Below are positions 29,101-37,790 of a DNA stretch of 64,000 nt, piece after piece. The notes beneath the pieces are model-generated. The model ran no database searches, was not told where the DNA came from, and worked only from the letters and a program-made list of their open reading frames with translations. Each line of letters begins with the position of its first letter. Position 1 is the first letter of the stretch. The DNA lies in assembly GCF_002113125.1 (NCBI RefSeq), contig NZ_NEJP01000002.1, forward strand, positions 62,001 through 126,000. The letters run 5' to 3'. Position numbers and translations under genes: made by a program. Source of the DNA: Pseudomonas sp. B20(2017) (GTDB taxonomy: Bacteria > Pseudomonadota > Gammaproteobacteria > Pseudomonadales > Pseudomonadaceae).

Positions 29101-29134
29101 CGAGCAATTGAATTGTGTGCAATTTAATTGCTCG
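29101..29134. promoter_or_regulatory. OspR/OhrR-type operator before gpx-ospR
   Basis: A 34-base palindrome: the arms CGAGCAATT and AATTGCTCG at the ends and AATTG/CAATT inside are all symmetric around a 4-base centre (TGTG), with one symmetric mismatch. AATTG/CAATT half-sites are the known OhrR-family pattern. It lies between gpx and msrB, 38 bases upstream of the gpx start. Confidence 0.82.
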
Positions 29135-29163
29135 AAAGGCGACCCGTGGATCGCCCGTATCGT

Positions 29164-29559
29164 TTACTCGCGTGGCACCAGGTCCAGGCACACCGAGTTG
29201 ATGCAGTAACGCAGGCCGGTCGGCGGCGGGCCGTCGGGGAATACGTGGCCCAGGTGCGCATCGCACCTGGCGCATTTCACTTCGGTGCGGATCATGCCGT
29301 GGCTGGTGTCACGGATTTCGGTCATGGCGCTCTCGCCGATCGGCGCGTAGAAGCTTGGCCAGCCGCAGCCGGAGTCGAATTTGGTCTTGGAATCAAACAG
29401 CGGCTCGTTGCAGCAGACGCAGTGGTAAACGCCATCGGTTTTGGTGCCGTTGTATTTACCGGAAAACGGTCGCTCGGTAGCACTGAGACGGCACACGTTG
29501 TATTGCTCGGGGTCGAGCATCGCCCGCCATTCTTCCAGGGTCTTTTCAATCTTTTCCAT
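29164..29559 (-). CDS. msrB: Peptide methionine-(R)-sulfoxide reductase MsrB
   Basis: A 131-residue repair enzyme that reduces R-sulfoxides of protein-bound methionine. Two CxxC zinc pairs are visible ('[11 protein letters not shown]' and '[12 protein letters not shown]'), with '[12 protein letters not shown]' in between and the catalytic Cys in '[12 protein letters not shown]'. Start at ATG 29559 with GAGG 7 bases upstream; a GTG two codons earlier is possible. The gene lies just upstream of the OspR operator on the same strand as gpx, so it could be read together with gpx-ospR or be separate. Confidence 0.93.
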   Translation of the reverse strand: MEKIEKTLEEWRAMLDPEQYNVCRLSATERPFSGKYNGTKTDGVYHCVCCNEPLFDSKTKFDSGCGWPSFYAPIGESAMTEIRDTSHGMIRTEVKCARCDAHLGHVFPDGPPPTGLRYCINSVCLDLVPRE

Positions 29560-29784
29560 CTTCACACCTCAGCGGCTGAAAAAGCCCGATCTGTACCTTT
29601 TCCACGGATCGGGCGGCACGTATGATTGCGCCTCGTCACACGCCAGTCTGGCAGCGGGTTCCTGCGCATTCAAACGGATTGTTGGAAACCGCCGCTCAAG
29701 ACGCTTGCCTGTGTGAAGACGCAGGATTCCCAGCACGGTTGTCCACCCGCCGCCTGGATCGTTCATTTTCGGGATCACATCGCC

Positions 29785-30996
29785 ATGCAGTTCAGCAAAT
29801 CGAACAAGCTCGCCAACGTCTGCTACGACATTCGCGGCCCGGTGCTCAAGCACGCCAAACGCCTGGAAGAGGAAGGCCATCGCATCCTCAAGCTGAACAT
29901 CGGCAACCCGGCGCCTTTTGGTTTCGAAGCGCCGGACGAAATTCTCCAGGATGTGATCCGCAACCTGCCCACTGCCCAGGGCTACAGCGACTCCAAAGGC
30001 CTGTTCAGCGCCCGCAAGGCGGTGATGCAGTACTACCAGCAGAAGCAGGTCGAAGGTGTCGGTATCGAAGACATCTACCTGGGCAACGGCGTGTCCGAGC
30101 TGATCGTGATGTCGTTGCAGGCACTGCTCAACAACGGCGATGAAGTGCTGGTACCGGCGCCGGACTATCCGCTGTGGACTGCGGCCGTGAGCCTGGCCGG
30201 CGGTAACGCGGTGCACTACCTGTGCGACGAGGGCGCCGACTGGTTCCCGGACCTGGCCGACATCAAGGCCAAGATCACCCCGAACACCAAGGCGATGGTG
30301 ATCATCAACCCGAACAACCCGACCGGCGCGGTGTATTCGAAGGAAGTGCTGCTGGGCATGCTCGAACTGGCTCGCCAGCACAATCTGGTAGTGTTCTCCG
30401 ATGAAATCTACGACAAGATTCTCTACGACGATGCCGTGCACATCTGCACCGCCTCGCTGGCCCCGGATCTGTTGTGCCTGACCTTCAACGGTCTGTCCAA
30501 GTCATATCGCGTGGCGGGTTTCCGTTCCGGCTGGATCGCCATTTCCGGGCCGAAACACAACGCCCACAGCTACATCGAAGGCATCGACATGCTGGCCAAT
30601 ATGCGTCTGTGCGCCAACGTACCGAGCCAGCACGCTATCCAGACCGCTCTCGGCGGCTATCAGAGCATCAACGATCTGGTGCTGCCGCAAGGTCGCCTGC
30701 TGGAACAGCGCAACCGCACCTGGGAGTTGCTTAACGATATTCCCGGCGTGAGCTGCGTCAAGCCGATGGGCGCGCTTTACGCTTTCCCGAAGATTGATCC
30801 GAAGGTCTGCCCGATCCACAACGACGAAAAATTCGTGCTCGACCTGCTGCTTTCCGAGAAGCTGCTGGTGGTGCAAGGCACGGCGTTCAACTGGCCGTGG
30901 CCTGACCACTTCCGCGTGGTCACCCTGCCGCGGGTCGATGACCTGGACATGGCCATCGGTCGTATCGGCAACTTCCTCAAGTCCTACCGCCAGTAA
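29785..30996 (+). CDS. alaA: Alanine-type PLP-dependent aminotransferase (AlaA-like)
   Basis: A 403-residue class I/II aminotransferase, probably pyruvate/glutamate (alanine) transaminase. Conserved features are 'LNIGNPAPFGFEAPDEIL' near residue 36, 'IINPNNPTGAVYSKE' near 175, 'VVFSDEIYDKILYDD' near 205, the PLP lysine in 'TFNGLSKSYRVAGFRSGW' near 240, and 'HFRVVTLPRVDDLDMAIGRI' at the C-terminus. The ATG at 29785 gives the AlaA N-terminus (MQFSKSNKLANVCYDIRG). Upstream in-frame sequence looks non-coding. Monocistronic with a hairpin after the stop. Confidence 0.9.
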   Translation: MQFSKSNKLANVCYDIRGPVLKHAKRLEEEGHRILKLNIGNPAPFGFEAPDEILQDVIRNLPTAQGYSDSKGLFSARKAVMQYYQQKQVEGVGIEDIYLGNGVSELIVMSLQALLNNGDEVLVPAPDYPLWTAAVSLAGGNAVHYLCDEGADWFPDLADIKAKITPNTKAMVIINPNNPTGAVYSKEVLLGMLELARQHNLVVFSDEIYDKILYDDAVHICTASLAPDLLCLTFNGLSKSYRVAGFRSGWIAISGPKHNAHSYIEGIDMLANMRLCANVPSQHAIQTALGGYQSINDLVLPQGRLLEQRNRTWELLNDIPGVSCVKPMGALYAFPKIDPKVCPIHNDEKFVLDLLLSEKLLVVQGTAFNWPWPDHFRVVTLPRVDDLDMAIGRIGNFLKSYRQ

Positions 30997-31004
30997 CCGG
31001 CGCT

Positions 31005-31036
31005 CAGTGCGCAACGGCCCCGAACGTTGCGCACTG
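31005..31036. terminator. Stem-loop after the aminotransferase gene
   Basis: CAGTGCGCAACG (31005-31016) and CGTTGCGCACTG (31025-31036) are exact 12-base reverse complements with an 8-base loop, 8 bases after the stop codon. No T-run follows. Confidence 0.6.
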
Positions 31037-31227
31037 TCTGATTCAGCAACACTTCTGCTCAGCCCCTCCTCCAGTACCTTCTACACTTGCGATTCATACG
31101 GATCATGCACGCCTGATGCAACGGCTGTGGGTGGCATATGCCTGTCATCCCTGTCGATTGAAGGGGTGGGAAATATCCGATATCCAGGCGAATCCGGCGT
31201 AGGACACAGTTTGAAATAGTCACTCGG

Positions 31228-31256
31228 TTGAATCACCCGGTGCCGCACCTTATATA
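31228..31256 (+). promoter_or_regulatory. Sigma-70-type promoter of htpX
   Basis: TTGAAT (31228-31233), a 17-base spacer and TATATA (31251-31256) form a good vegetative promoter, 46 bases before the htpX ATG. A TTTGAAA further upstream (31210-31216) recalls the heat-shock -35 box but lacks a matching CCCCAT-type -10. Confidence 0.6.
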
Positions 31257-31301
31257 CCCCGCAGAACGCTACATCTTTAGCTTGAGGAGATTTCTACAAC
31301 C

Positions 31302-32189
31302 ATGATGCGCATCCTGCTGTTTTTGGCCACTAACCTGGCGGTCGTGCTGATAGCCAGCATCACCCTGAGCCTTTTCGGCTTCAACGGGTTCATGGCGGCC
31401 AACGGGGTTGATCTCAACCTCAGTCAGCTGCTGGTTTTCTGTGCAGTCTTTGGTTTTGCCGGTTCCCTGGTCTCGCTGTTCATCTCCAAGTGGATGGCGA
31501 AGATGAGCACCAGCACCCAGATCATTACCCAGCCGCGCACCCGCCACGAACAATGGCTGCTGCAAACCGTCGAGCAACTGTCCCGGGAAGCCGGGATCAA
31601 GATGCCCGAAGTCGGGATTTTCCCGGCTTACGAAGCGAACGCCTTCGCCACCGGCTGGAACAAGAACGACGCGCTGGTCGCGGTCAGCCAGGGCTTGCTC
31701 GAGCGCTTCAAGGAAGATGAAGTGCGGGCCGTGCTGGCCCACGAGATCGGCCACGTGGCCAACGGCGACATGGTCACCCTGGCGCTGATCCAGGGCGTGG
31801 TAAACACCTTCGTGATGTTCTTCGCACGGATCATCGGCAACTTCGTCGACAAGGTGATCTTCAAGAACGAAGAAGGCCAAGGCATGGCGTATTACATCGC
31901 GACCATCTTCGCCGAACTGGTGCTGGGCATCCTGGCCAGCGCAATCGTGATGTGGTTCTCGCGCAAACGCGAGTTCCGCGCCGACGATGCGGGCGCCCGC
32001 CTGGCCGGTACGGGCGCGATGATCAACGCCTTGCAACGCCTGCGCGCCGAACAGGGCCTGCCGGTACACATGCCTGACACCCTGAACGCCTTCGGCATCA
32101 ACGGTGGCATCAAACAAGGGTTCGCCCGCATGTTCATGAGCCACCCGCCGCTGGAAGAGCGTATCGACGCACTGCGTCGTCGCGGTTGA
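31302..32189 (+). CDS. htpX: Membrane zinc metalloprotease HtpX
   Basis: A 295-residue M48-family protease that degrades damaged membrane proteins. TM helices lie at about 5-30 and 38-60, the zinc motif HEIGH starts at residue 147 ('[17 protein letters not shown]'), two more hydrophobic helices follow (160-180 and 195-220), and the third zinc ligand Glu is in '[13 protein letters not shown]'. The length matches HtpX. MMRI start with GAGGAG somewhat far upstream (12 bases). Preceded by a clear sigma-70 promoter and followed by a strong terminator. Confidence 0.95.
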   Translation: MMRILLFLATNLAVVLIASITLSLFGFNGFMAANGVDLNLSQLLVFCAVFGFAGSLVSLFISKWMAKMSTSTQIITQPRTRHEQWLLQTVEQLSREAGIKMPEVGIFPAYEANAFATGWNKNDALVAVSQGLLERFKEDEVRAVLAHEIGHVANGDMVTLALIQGVVNTFVMFFARIIGNFVDKVIFKNEEGQGMAYYIATIFAELVLGILASAIVMWFSRKREFRADDAGARLAGTGAMINALQRLRAEQGLPVHMPDTLNAFGINGGIKQGFARMFMSHPPLEERIDALRRRG

Positions 32190-32211
32190 TCAAACCGGCG
32201 CATCCATGAGA

Positions 32212-32239
32212 AGGCCCGCAGTGATGCGGGCCTTTTTTT
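32212..32239 (+). terminator. Rho-independent terminator after htpX
   Basis: AGGCCCGCA and TGCGGGCCT form a 9-pair stem with a 4-base loop, followed by seven T. Only a short A-tract lies on the other side, so it mainly serves htpX. Confidence 0.93.
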
Positions 32240-32248
32240 GCCTGTCGA

Positions 32249-32902
32249 TTACTCCCCGACAATCCGGTACACACGCTCCTCCAGCCGCGTAACACCGGCC
32301 TGCACGAACTTCCAGCTATCACCGAGTACGTCCTGTTCTTCCAGCATCTCGACACGCCATGCACTGCCCAACAATCGCTGCACTTCGGCATCGTCTACGG
32401 AAAATGGCGGCCCGGGCATCTGCGACTGATCGTAATCCAGCGTCACCAACAGCCCGCGGCATTTCGGCAAAAGACCCTGCAAGTGCGCCGCATAACGCTC
32501 GCGCATCGCTGGCGGCAAGGCAATCACCGCCGCCCGGTCATACAACGCGGTGCAACCCGCCACGTCAGCCGCCGTCAGCGAGAAGAAATCCCCGCACCAC
32601 AATTCGATCGCTCCGGCGCTATATGCCTTGAAGTCGCCCTGCTCGCTCACCTGCGGCTGCAATTGCTGCTCAAGGAAAAAGTCTTCCACGGCTTTCTCCG
32701 ACAGCTCGACGCCGAGCACCCGATGCCCACGCCCGGCCAACCACAGCAGATCCAGGCTTTTCCCGCACAACGGCACCAGCACACGCGCCTGCGCCGGGAT
32801 CGCAAGATCGGGCCAGTGCCGCTGCAAATACGGGTTCACCTCAGGCTGGTGAAAGCCGATCTGATTGGATTCCCACTTCTTGTGCCAAAACTCCGGCTGC
32901 AT
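32249..32902 (-). CDS. tpm: Thiopurine S-methyltransferase
   Basis: A 217-residue SAM-dependent methyltransferase of the TPMT family, which in pseudomonads also methylates selenium and tellurium oxyanions. The N-terminus '[20 protein letters not shown]' is diagnostic, followed by '[20 protein letters not shown]' (SAM site), '[13 protein letters not shown]' and '[17 protein letters not shown]'. The ATG at 32902 has GGGAGG at ideal spacing. It is convergent with htpX and divergent from the dioxygenase gene. Confidence 0.94.
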   Translation of the reverse strand: MQPEFWHKKWESNQIGFHQPEVNPYLQRHWPDLAIPAQARVLVPLCGKSLDLLWLAGRGHRVLGVELSEKAVEDFFLEQQLQPQVSEQGDFKAYSAGAIELWCGDFFSLTAADVAGCTALYDRAAVIALPPAMRERYAAHLQGLLPKCRGLLVTLDYDQSQMPGPPFSVDDAEVQRLLGSAWRVEMLEEQDVLGDSWKFVQAGVTRLEERVYRIVGE

Positions 32903-33004
32903 GCATCCTCCCAAGAATTCGATCAAAAGGCGTTAAAACTTATATTGGAATTAGATCAATGAACTGACTGAAGATGAGCCATCTTAACGCTCAGGAACCC
33001 TTCC

Positions 33005-33772
33005 ATGTTTCCCAGCCTGTTTATCTCTCACGGCTCGCCCATGCTGGCGCTGGAGCCCGGCGCAAGCGGCCCGGCGCTGGCGCGACTGGCAGCCGAACTG
33101 CCACGCCCGAAAGCCATTGTCATCGTTTCCGCTCATTGGGAAAGTCATGAACTGCTGGTCAGCGGCCATGCGCAACCGGAAACCTGGCACGACTTCGGGG
33201 GTTTCCCCCGCGCGCTGTTTGAAGTGCAGTATCCCGCACCGGGCAATCCGCAACTGGCTAGCGAGGTCGCCGACCTGCTGACCGCCAACAACCTGCCGGC
33301 ACGCCTCGATCCGCAACGACCGTTCGATCACGGCGTTTGGGTGCCACTGTCGCTGATGTACCCACAGGCCGACATCCCGGTGGTTCAGGTTTCCCTGCCC
33401 AGCCGTGGCGGCCCGGCGCTGCAGAACCGAGTCGGCCAGGCGCTCGCCAGTCTGCGCGATCAAGGCATTTTGTTGATTGGCTCCGGCAGCATCACCCACA
33501 ACCTGCGGGAACTGGACTGGCACGCCGGCCCGGAAAGCGTCGAGCCGTGGGCCCGGGACTTCCGCGACTGGATAGTCGACAAGCTGGCTGCCAATGACGA
33601 AGCCGCCTTGCACGATTACCGCCAGCAAGCACCGAACGCCGTGCGCAACCATCCAAGTGACGAACACTTGTTACCACTGTACTTCGCCCGAGGCGCCGGC
33701 GGTGATTTCAGCATCGCCCATCAAGGCTTCACCATGGGTGCGCTGGGCATGGACATCTACCGCTTCGGCTGA
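33005..33772 (+). CDS. Class III extradiol (DODA/YgiD-type) ring-opening dioxygenase
   Basis: A 255-residue LigB-superfamily enzyme. Metal-binding and family motifs are 'LFISHGSPMLALEPG' at residue 5, 'IVIVSAHWESHELLVSGH' near 39, 'FDHGVWVPLSLMYP' near 107 and 'IGSGSITHNLREL' near 158. E. coli YgiD, with the same layout, opens catechol rings such as that of DOPA. The natural substrate in pseudomonads is not known. Single gene followed by a bidirectional terminator. Confidence 0.9.
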   Translation: MFPSLFISHGSPMLALEPGASGPALARLAAELPRPKAIVIVSAHWESHELLVSGHAQPETWHDFGGFPRALFEVQYPAPGNPQLASEVADLLTANNLPARLDPQRPFDHGVWVPLSLMYPQADIPVVQVSLPSRGGPALQNRVGQALASLRDQGILLIGSGSITHNLRELDWHAGPESVEPWARDFRDWIVDKLAANDEAALHDYRQQAPNAVRNHPSDEHLLPLYFARGAGGDFSIAHQGFTMGALGMDIYRFG

Positions 33773-33794
33773 TGCCCAAATCGCAGGCAAAAAA

Positions 33795-33821
33795 AATCCC
33801 CGAACCAGTCGGGGATTTTTT
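33795..33821. terminator. Bidirectional rho-independent terminator
   Basis: AATCCCCGA and TCGGGGATT form a 9-pair stem with a 5-base loop, flanked by an A-run on the left and a T-run on the right. It separates the convergent dioxygenase and deaD genes. Confidence 0.92.
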
Positions 33822-33849
33822 ATGTTCGATCAATCAGCCCAAGGGCGGA

Positions 33850-35523
33850 TCAATCTTCGCGGTAGCGACGCAGTTTCAGCTGCTTGCCGGCAACGCGAGT
33901 GTCCTTCAGCTTGGTCAGGAGTTTGTCCAGACCATCTTCCGGCAGCTCGACGAGGCTGAAGCTGTCACGCACCTGGATGCGACCGATGGCTTCACGTGCC
34001 AGACCACCTTCGTTGAGGATGGCGCCCAGCAGGTTTTTCGCCGCGATACCGTCACGCGCGCCCAGCGCGGTACGGCAACGGGCACGGCCTTCGCCCAGCG
34101 GCATCGGAGCACGACGCTCGCGATCACCACGGTCCGGACGGTCACCGGAACGCTCAGGACGGTCGCCACGTGGCGCGCTGTTTGGCACCAGTGGACGTTC
34201 CTTCTCGATCGCTGCCAGGTTCAGCGCCTGACCATTGGTGGCCTTGCGCAGCAGAGCGGCAGCCAGGGCACGCGGGGTGCAACCGATGTCGGCGGTCAGG
34301 CGATCCAGCAGATCACCGTGAGTCGATTCGGCGTCAGCCACCAGCGGCGACAGGCTGTTGGTCAGTTTCTTGATGCGGGCATCGAGAACGGCCTGAGCGT
34401 CCGGCAGACGCACTTCGGCAACTTTCTGACCGGTCACACGCTCGATTACCTGCAGCATGCGGCGCTCACGCGGGGTCACCAACAGCAGCGCGCGGCCTTC
34501 GCGACCGGCACGGCCGGTACGGCCGATACGGTGCACGTAGGATTCCGGATCGTACGGCATGTCCACGTTGAATACGTGGGTGATACGCGGAACGTCCAGA
34601 CCACGGGCGGCAACGTCGGTCGCTACAACGATGTCCAGACGGCCATCTTTCAGCGAGTCGATCACGCGCTCACGCTGGTTCTGGGCGATGTCGCCGTTCA
34701 ACGCAGCGGCTTTGTAGCCTTTGGCGTCGAGGGCGCTGGCCAGATCCAGGGTCGCTTGCTTGGTGCGTACGAACATGATCAGAGCGTCGAAATCTTCCAC
34801 TTCCAGCAAGCTGAGAACGGCAGAAGTCTTCTGGTCAGCGTGAACCAACAGGTGAGCCTGTTCGATCGCGGTAACGGTCTGGGTCTTGCTCTGGATCTTC
34901 ACGTGCTTTGGATCGCGCAGGTGACGCTCGGCGATGGCACGGATCGATTGCGGCAGGGTCGCCGAGAACAATACGGTCTGACGGGTTTCCGGCATGGCCT
35001 TGAAGATGACTTCGAGGTCGTCCATGAAGCCCAGTTTGAGCATTTCGTCTGCTTCGTCGAGAACCAGGTGATTCACGGTCTGCAGTACTTTTTCGTCGCG
35101 ACGCAGGTGGTCGCACAGACGGCCCGGAGTGGCGACAACGATCTGTGCGCCATTACGGATTGCTTTCAATTGTGGGCCCATCGGCGCGCCGCCGTAGACA
35201 GCCACAACAGTCACGCCCGGCATTTGCTTGGCGTAGGTTTCGAAAGCGGTTGCAACTTGCAGCGCCAACTCACGAGTTGGGGCCAGGATCAGAGCTTGCG
35301 GCTCGCGCTTGGACGGATCAATGCGGTGCAGGATAGGCAGGGCAAAGGCAGCGGTTTTACCGGTACCGGTTTGCGCCTGACCAATCATATCGTGACCGGC
35401 GAGGATGATCGGGATCGACTGCTGCTGAATGGCCGAAGGCTCTTCATAGCCGGTAGCGACTACTGCAGCGACAATATTGGGATGAAGTTCAAGAGCGGCG
35501 AAGCCGCCGATTTCCTGGGTCAT
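33850..35523 (-). CDS. deaD: ATP-dependent DEAD-box RNA helicase DeaD/CsdA
   Basis: A 557-residue helicase acting in ribosome assembly and mRNA decay, especially in the cold. In order: Q motif, Walker A 'AQTGTGKTAAFALPIL' near residue 47, 'PTRELALQ', 'TPGRLCDHL', 'VLDEADEMLKLGF' (DEAD), 'LFSATLPQ', 'FVRTKQATLDLA', 'ATDVAARGLDVPRI' and 'YVHRIGRTGRAGREG'. An Arg/Asp-rich linker and a C-terminal DbpA-like RNA-binding domain ('NLLGAILNEGGLAREAIGRI') follow. ATG 35523 has GAGG upstream. An inverted repeat pairs the start codon with leader sequence (35521-35558), and the leader appears long. Confidence 0.95.
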   Translation of the reverse strand: MTQEIGGFAALELHPNIVAAVVATGYEEPSAIQQQSIPIILAGHDMIGQAQTGTGKTAAFALPILHRIDPSKREPQALILAPTRELALQVATAFETYAKQMPGVTVVAVYGGAPMGPQLKAIRNGAQIVVATPGRLCDHLRRDEKVLQTVNHLVLDEADEMLKLGFMDDLEVIFKAMPETRQTVLFSATLPQSIRAIAERHLRDPKHVKIQSKTQTVTAIEQAHLLVHADQKTSAVLSLLEVEDFDALIMFVRTKQATLDLASALDAKGYKAAALNGDIAQNQRERVIDSLKDGRLDIVVATDVAARGLDVPRITHVFNVDMPYDPESYVHRIGRTGRAGREGRALLLVTPRERRMLQVIERVTGQKVAEVRLPDAQAVLDARIKKLTNSLSPLVADAESTHGDLLDRLTADIGCTPRALAAALLRKATNGQALNLAAIEKERPLVPNSAPRGDRPERSGDRPDRGDRERRAPMPLGEGRARCRTALGARDGIAAKNLLGAILNEGGLAREAIGRIQVRDSFSLVELPEDGLDKLLTKLKDTRVAGKQLKLRRYRED

Positions 35524-35610
35524 GGGTCTGCCTCTAAGTGCATCCGCAAAGACCCATGCTCCAAAGCTGCACATGCCGTGTTGAGACTCAAGAGTCGCCC
35601 TGGCAGCTTT
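35521..35610 (-). promoter_or_regulatory. Structured deaD leader with hairpin covering the start codon
   Basis: CATGGGTC (35521-35528) and GACCCATG (35551-35558) are exact reverse complements. In the mRNA the 3' arm GACCCAUG contains the deaD start codon, and the 22-base loop contains the GAGG ribosome-binding site. Upstream in the leader a second stem (AAAGCTGC 35563-35570 with GCAGCTTT 35603-35610) encloses a small GACTC/GAGTC hairpin. Structural control of translation is inferred. Confidence 0.55.
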
Positions 35611-35945
35611 GTCGGCGGGGATTTGCGAAAACGAATGAATGAAAAAGAATCGTCAAGGAAGAGCCCGCAGTGCGGACGTGCAGCCGAAGCTGACTTCGGG
35701 GAATTGCGCTACCTAAACGCGGCCCGGTTAAAGGCCGGCGCGCACTATACCGGAATTTGCCCGAAAAGGGAGCTTTTTTTATCGGTGAAATACAGTTGTC
35801 ACCGCTGTGTAACGGGGTTTTGCGGATAATCGGGCAAAGGTCTACTTTTCAAAGACCCCGGCCCTGCGGGCGATGGCGCTTAAACGATTCACCGACGTGC
35901 GGCATCTGGTCGCTGCACCCTTTCTTCCCCTGCGAGGAAACACCC
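35611..35945. other. Divergent intergenic region deaD / crotonase
   Basis: The remaining part of the gap between deaD and the enoyl-CoA hydratase-like gene. On the minus strand TATAGT at 35744-35749 could be the deaD -10 box, implying a leader of about 220 bases; no good -35 is seen. No gene is recognised. The rightward gene's promoter is not obvious. Confidence 0.4.
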
Positions 35946-36737
35946 ATGAATCAGCCCTGCCCCGGCCGCGTTAGCCGTGCGCGTCACGGTCACGTGCATT
36001 TGATCGGCCTGGACCGCGCCGCCAAGCGCAATGCCTTCGACCTAGACCTGCTCAACGACCTGGCCCTGGCCTACGGCGAATTCGAGGCCGACAGTGACGC
36101 ACGGGTGGCGGTGGTGTTCGGGCATGGCGAGCATTTCACCGCCGGGCTCGATCTGGTCAACGCCAGTTCCGCCCTCGCCCAAGGCTGGCAGGTGCCGCCC
36201 GGTGGTTGCGATCCCTGGGGTGTGTTCGTCGGGCCTCGGGTCAGCAAACCGGTGATCGTCGCTGCGCAGGGTTATTGCCTGACCATCGGTATCGAGCTGA
36301 TGCTCGCCGCTGACATCAATCTGTGCGCCAGCAACACCCGCTTCGCCCAGATGGAAGTGCAGCGTGGGATCTTTCCGTTCGGCGGCGCGACGTTGCGCTT
36401 CCATCAGATTGCAGGTTGGGGCAACGCGATGCGCTGGCTGCTGACCGGTGACGAATTCGATGCCCATGACGCCTTGCGCCTGGGATTGGTGCAGGAAGTC
36501 ATGGCCAGCGAGGATCTGCTGCCGCGCGCCATCGAACTGGCCGAACGGATTGCCCGGCAGGCGCCGCTTGGCGTGCAGGCGACGCTGATGTCGGCGCGTC
36601 AGGCGCGCTATGAAGGCGAGACTGCGGCGGCTAAAAGCTTGCCGCCGCTGGTGAAGAAGTTGCTGGCCACTGAAGACGCCAAGGAAGGTGTGCGCTCGCT
36701 GGTGGAGCGGCGACCCGGTGTCTTCAAAGGGATCTGA
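35946..36737 (+). CDS. Enoyl-CoA hydratase/crotonase family protein
   Basis: A 263-residue crotonase-fold enzyme. The oxyanion-hole segments are visible as 'HGEHFTAGLDL' near residue 60 and 'AAQGYCLTIGIELMLAADIN' near 100, followed by 'FGGATLRFHQIAGWGNAMRW' and 'LGLVQEV'. The usual catalytic Glu pair of enoyl-CoA hydratase is not fully preserved, so hydratase versus isomerase cannot be decided. ATG 35946 has GAGG at a good distance. Single gene followed by a REP pair. Confidence 0.87.
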   Translation: MNQPCPGRVSRARHGHVHLIGLDRAAKRNAFDLDLLNDLALAYGEFEADSDARVAVVFGHGEHFTAGLDLVNASSALAQGWQVPPGGCDPWGVFVGPRVSKPVIVAAQGYCLTIGIELMLAADINLCASNTRFAQMEVQRGIFPFGGATLRFHQIAGWGNAMRWLLTGDEFDAHDALRLGLVQEVMASEDLLPRAIELAERIARQAPLGVQATLMSARQARYEGETAAAKSLPPLVKKLLATEDAKEGVRSLVERRPGVFKGI

Positions 36738-36756
36738 AATGGGTAGTGGTCATAGC

Positions 36757-36866
36757 GCCGCCTTCGCGGGCAAGCCCGCTCCCACAGGACAAGCATCGGA
36801 CAAGAAATGTGTGAACGACACGATCAGTGTGGGAGCGGGCTTGGTCCGGGCGGCGATCCGACGAAG
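36757..36866. repeat. Inverted REP pair (REPIN)
   Basis: A left copy with the core GCGGGCAAGCCCGCTCCCACA (here 36767-36786, shown as its conserved part CAAGCCCGCTCCCACA) faces a right copy TGTGGGAGCGGGCTTG (36828-36843) about 40 bases away. The right copy continues into CGGGCGGCGATCCGACGA-type tail sequence. This is the usual mobile REPIN form of fluorescent pseudomonads and lies between convergent genes. Confidence 0.88.
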
Positions 36867-36883
36867 AGGCCATCACTGACAAC

Positions 36884-37639
36884 TCAAGTCGCCGGACGAA
36901 TAGCCTTGATCAACGTCTGCAACGAGTAGCCCAGCTTCGGCGCCAGCGCTTCAGCCCGGGCAGTAAGCGCCTGCATGTCCAGCGCCTGATCAAGATCCGC
37001 CGGCACGATCAGAATCACGTTGCCCTCCTTCACCGGCAGTTCCCAGTAATGCCGGTGATAGAGCCCGCGCAGCAGCGCCGCGCCCAAGGGTTTGCCGTCA
37101 TCGGTGGCCCATTGGTTGATCACCAGCCAGCCACCGGGATTCAGACGTTTCTGACAATCGCCAAGGAAATTCCACGCAAGGTGTCCGGCGCCGGGGCCGA
37201 CATCGGTGTAAAGGTCGACGAAGATCAGGTCAGCCGGCTCGGCGGTCGGCAGCAGTTCAAGGGCATCACCGACGCGGATGTACAGCCGAGGATCGTCATC
37301 CAGCCCGAGGTATTCGATAGCCAGACGCGGTACGTCCGGGCGCAGTTCGATAGCTTCGACATCTTCCAGCGGCAGGAACTTGAGGCAGGCCTGGGTCAGC
37401 GTTCCCGCGCCCAAACCGAGAAACAGCGCGCTCTCCGGTTGCTCATGGCACAACGCGCCAATCAGCATCGCCCGGGTGTAGTCGTATTCCAGCCAGCTCG
37501 GGTCGGCGGTAAACACGCAGCTTTGCTCGATCGCATCGCCGAACTCCAGAAAGCGGTAGTCGGCCACTTCCAGCACGCGAATCACGCCGAACTCATCCTG
37601 TACCTCGGCGAGCAACAGCTCGACGCGCTCCTCAGTCAT
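36884..37639 (-). CDS. Spermidine synthase-like methyltransferase-fold protein
   Basis: A 251-residue protein with the spermidine synthase/SAM-binding fold. The nucleoside-binding loop reads 'ALFLGLGAGTLTQACLKFLP' near residue 72, then 'AIELRPDVPRLAIEYLGL', 'RVGDALELL' and the active-site-like 'DLIFVDLYTDVGPGAGHLAW'. The N-terminal beta domain of full SpeE is short, and the polyamine-pocket residues are not clearly kept, so polyamine synthesis is unproven. GGAG precedes the ATG. Divergent from the class II DAHP synthase gene. Confidence 0.82.
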   Translation of the reverse strand: MTEERVELLLAEVQDEFGVIRVLEVADYRFLEFGDAIEQSCVFTADPSWLEYDYTRAMLIGALCHEQPESALFLGLGAGTLTQACLKFLPLEDVEAIELRPDVPRLAIEYLGLDDDPRLYIRVGDALELLPTAEPADLIFVDLYTDVGPGAGHLAWNFLGDCQKRLNPGGWLVINQWATDDGKPLGAALLRGLYHRHYWELPVKEGNVILIVPADLDQALDMQALTARAEALAPKLGYSLQTLIKAIRPAT

Positions 37640-37790
37640 TTCGTCTCCTGGTGGTCACCGGGCGCGGTGACGCGATGGCACCGCTGTTGTGCCGTGGCAA
37701 AGCGGCGATTGTCGGCGAAGCGACGGGAACAGGTCACGCACTAAATTGCTGCTAACATGGCCGTCCGTGCGTAGAACCTTAGAGACCGTG

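Larger units (their letters stand above)
30997..31301. other. Intergenic region before htpX
   Basis: This 305-base stretch holds the aminotransferase stem-loop at its left end and the htpX promoter at its right end. The middle carries no recognisable gene or repeat. Confidence 0.6.

Noticed and set aside
31205..31240. Heat-shock (sigma-32) promoter for htpX
   Set aside because: TTTGAAA is present but no CCCCAT-type -10 at 13-15 bases; the sigma-70 pair TTGAAT-N17-TATATA is better.
33772..35829. Very long plus-strand open frame opposite deaD (685 codons)
   Set aside because: It is the mirror of the deaD coding frame in GC-rich DNA; its product is low-complexity and matches no family, while deaD has all helicase motifs.
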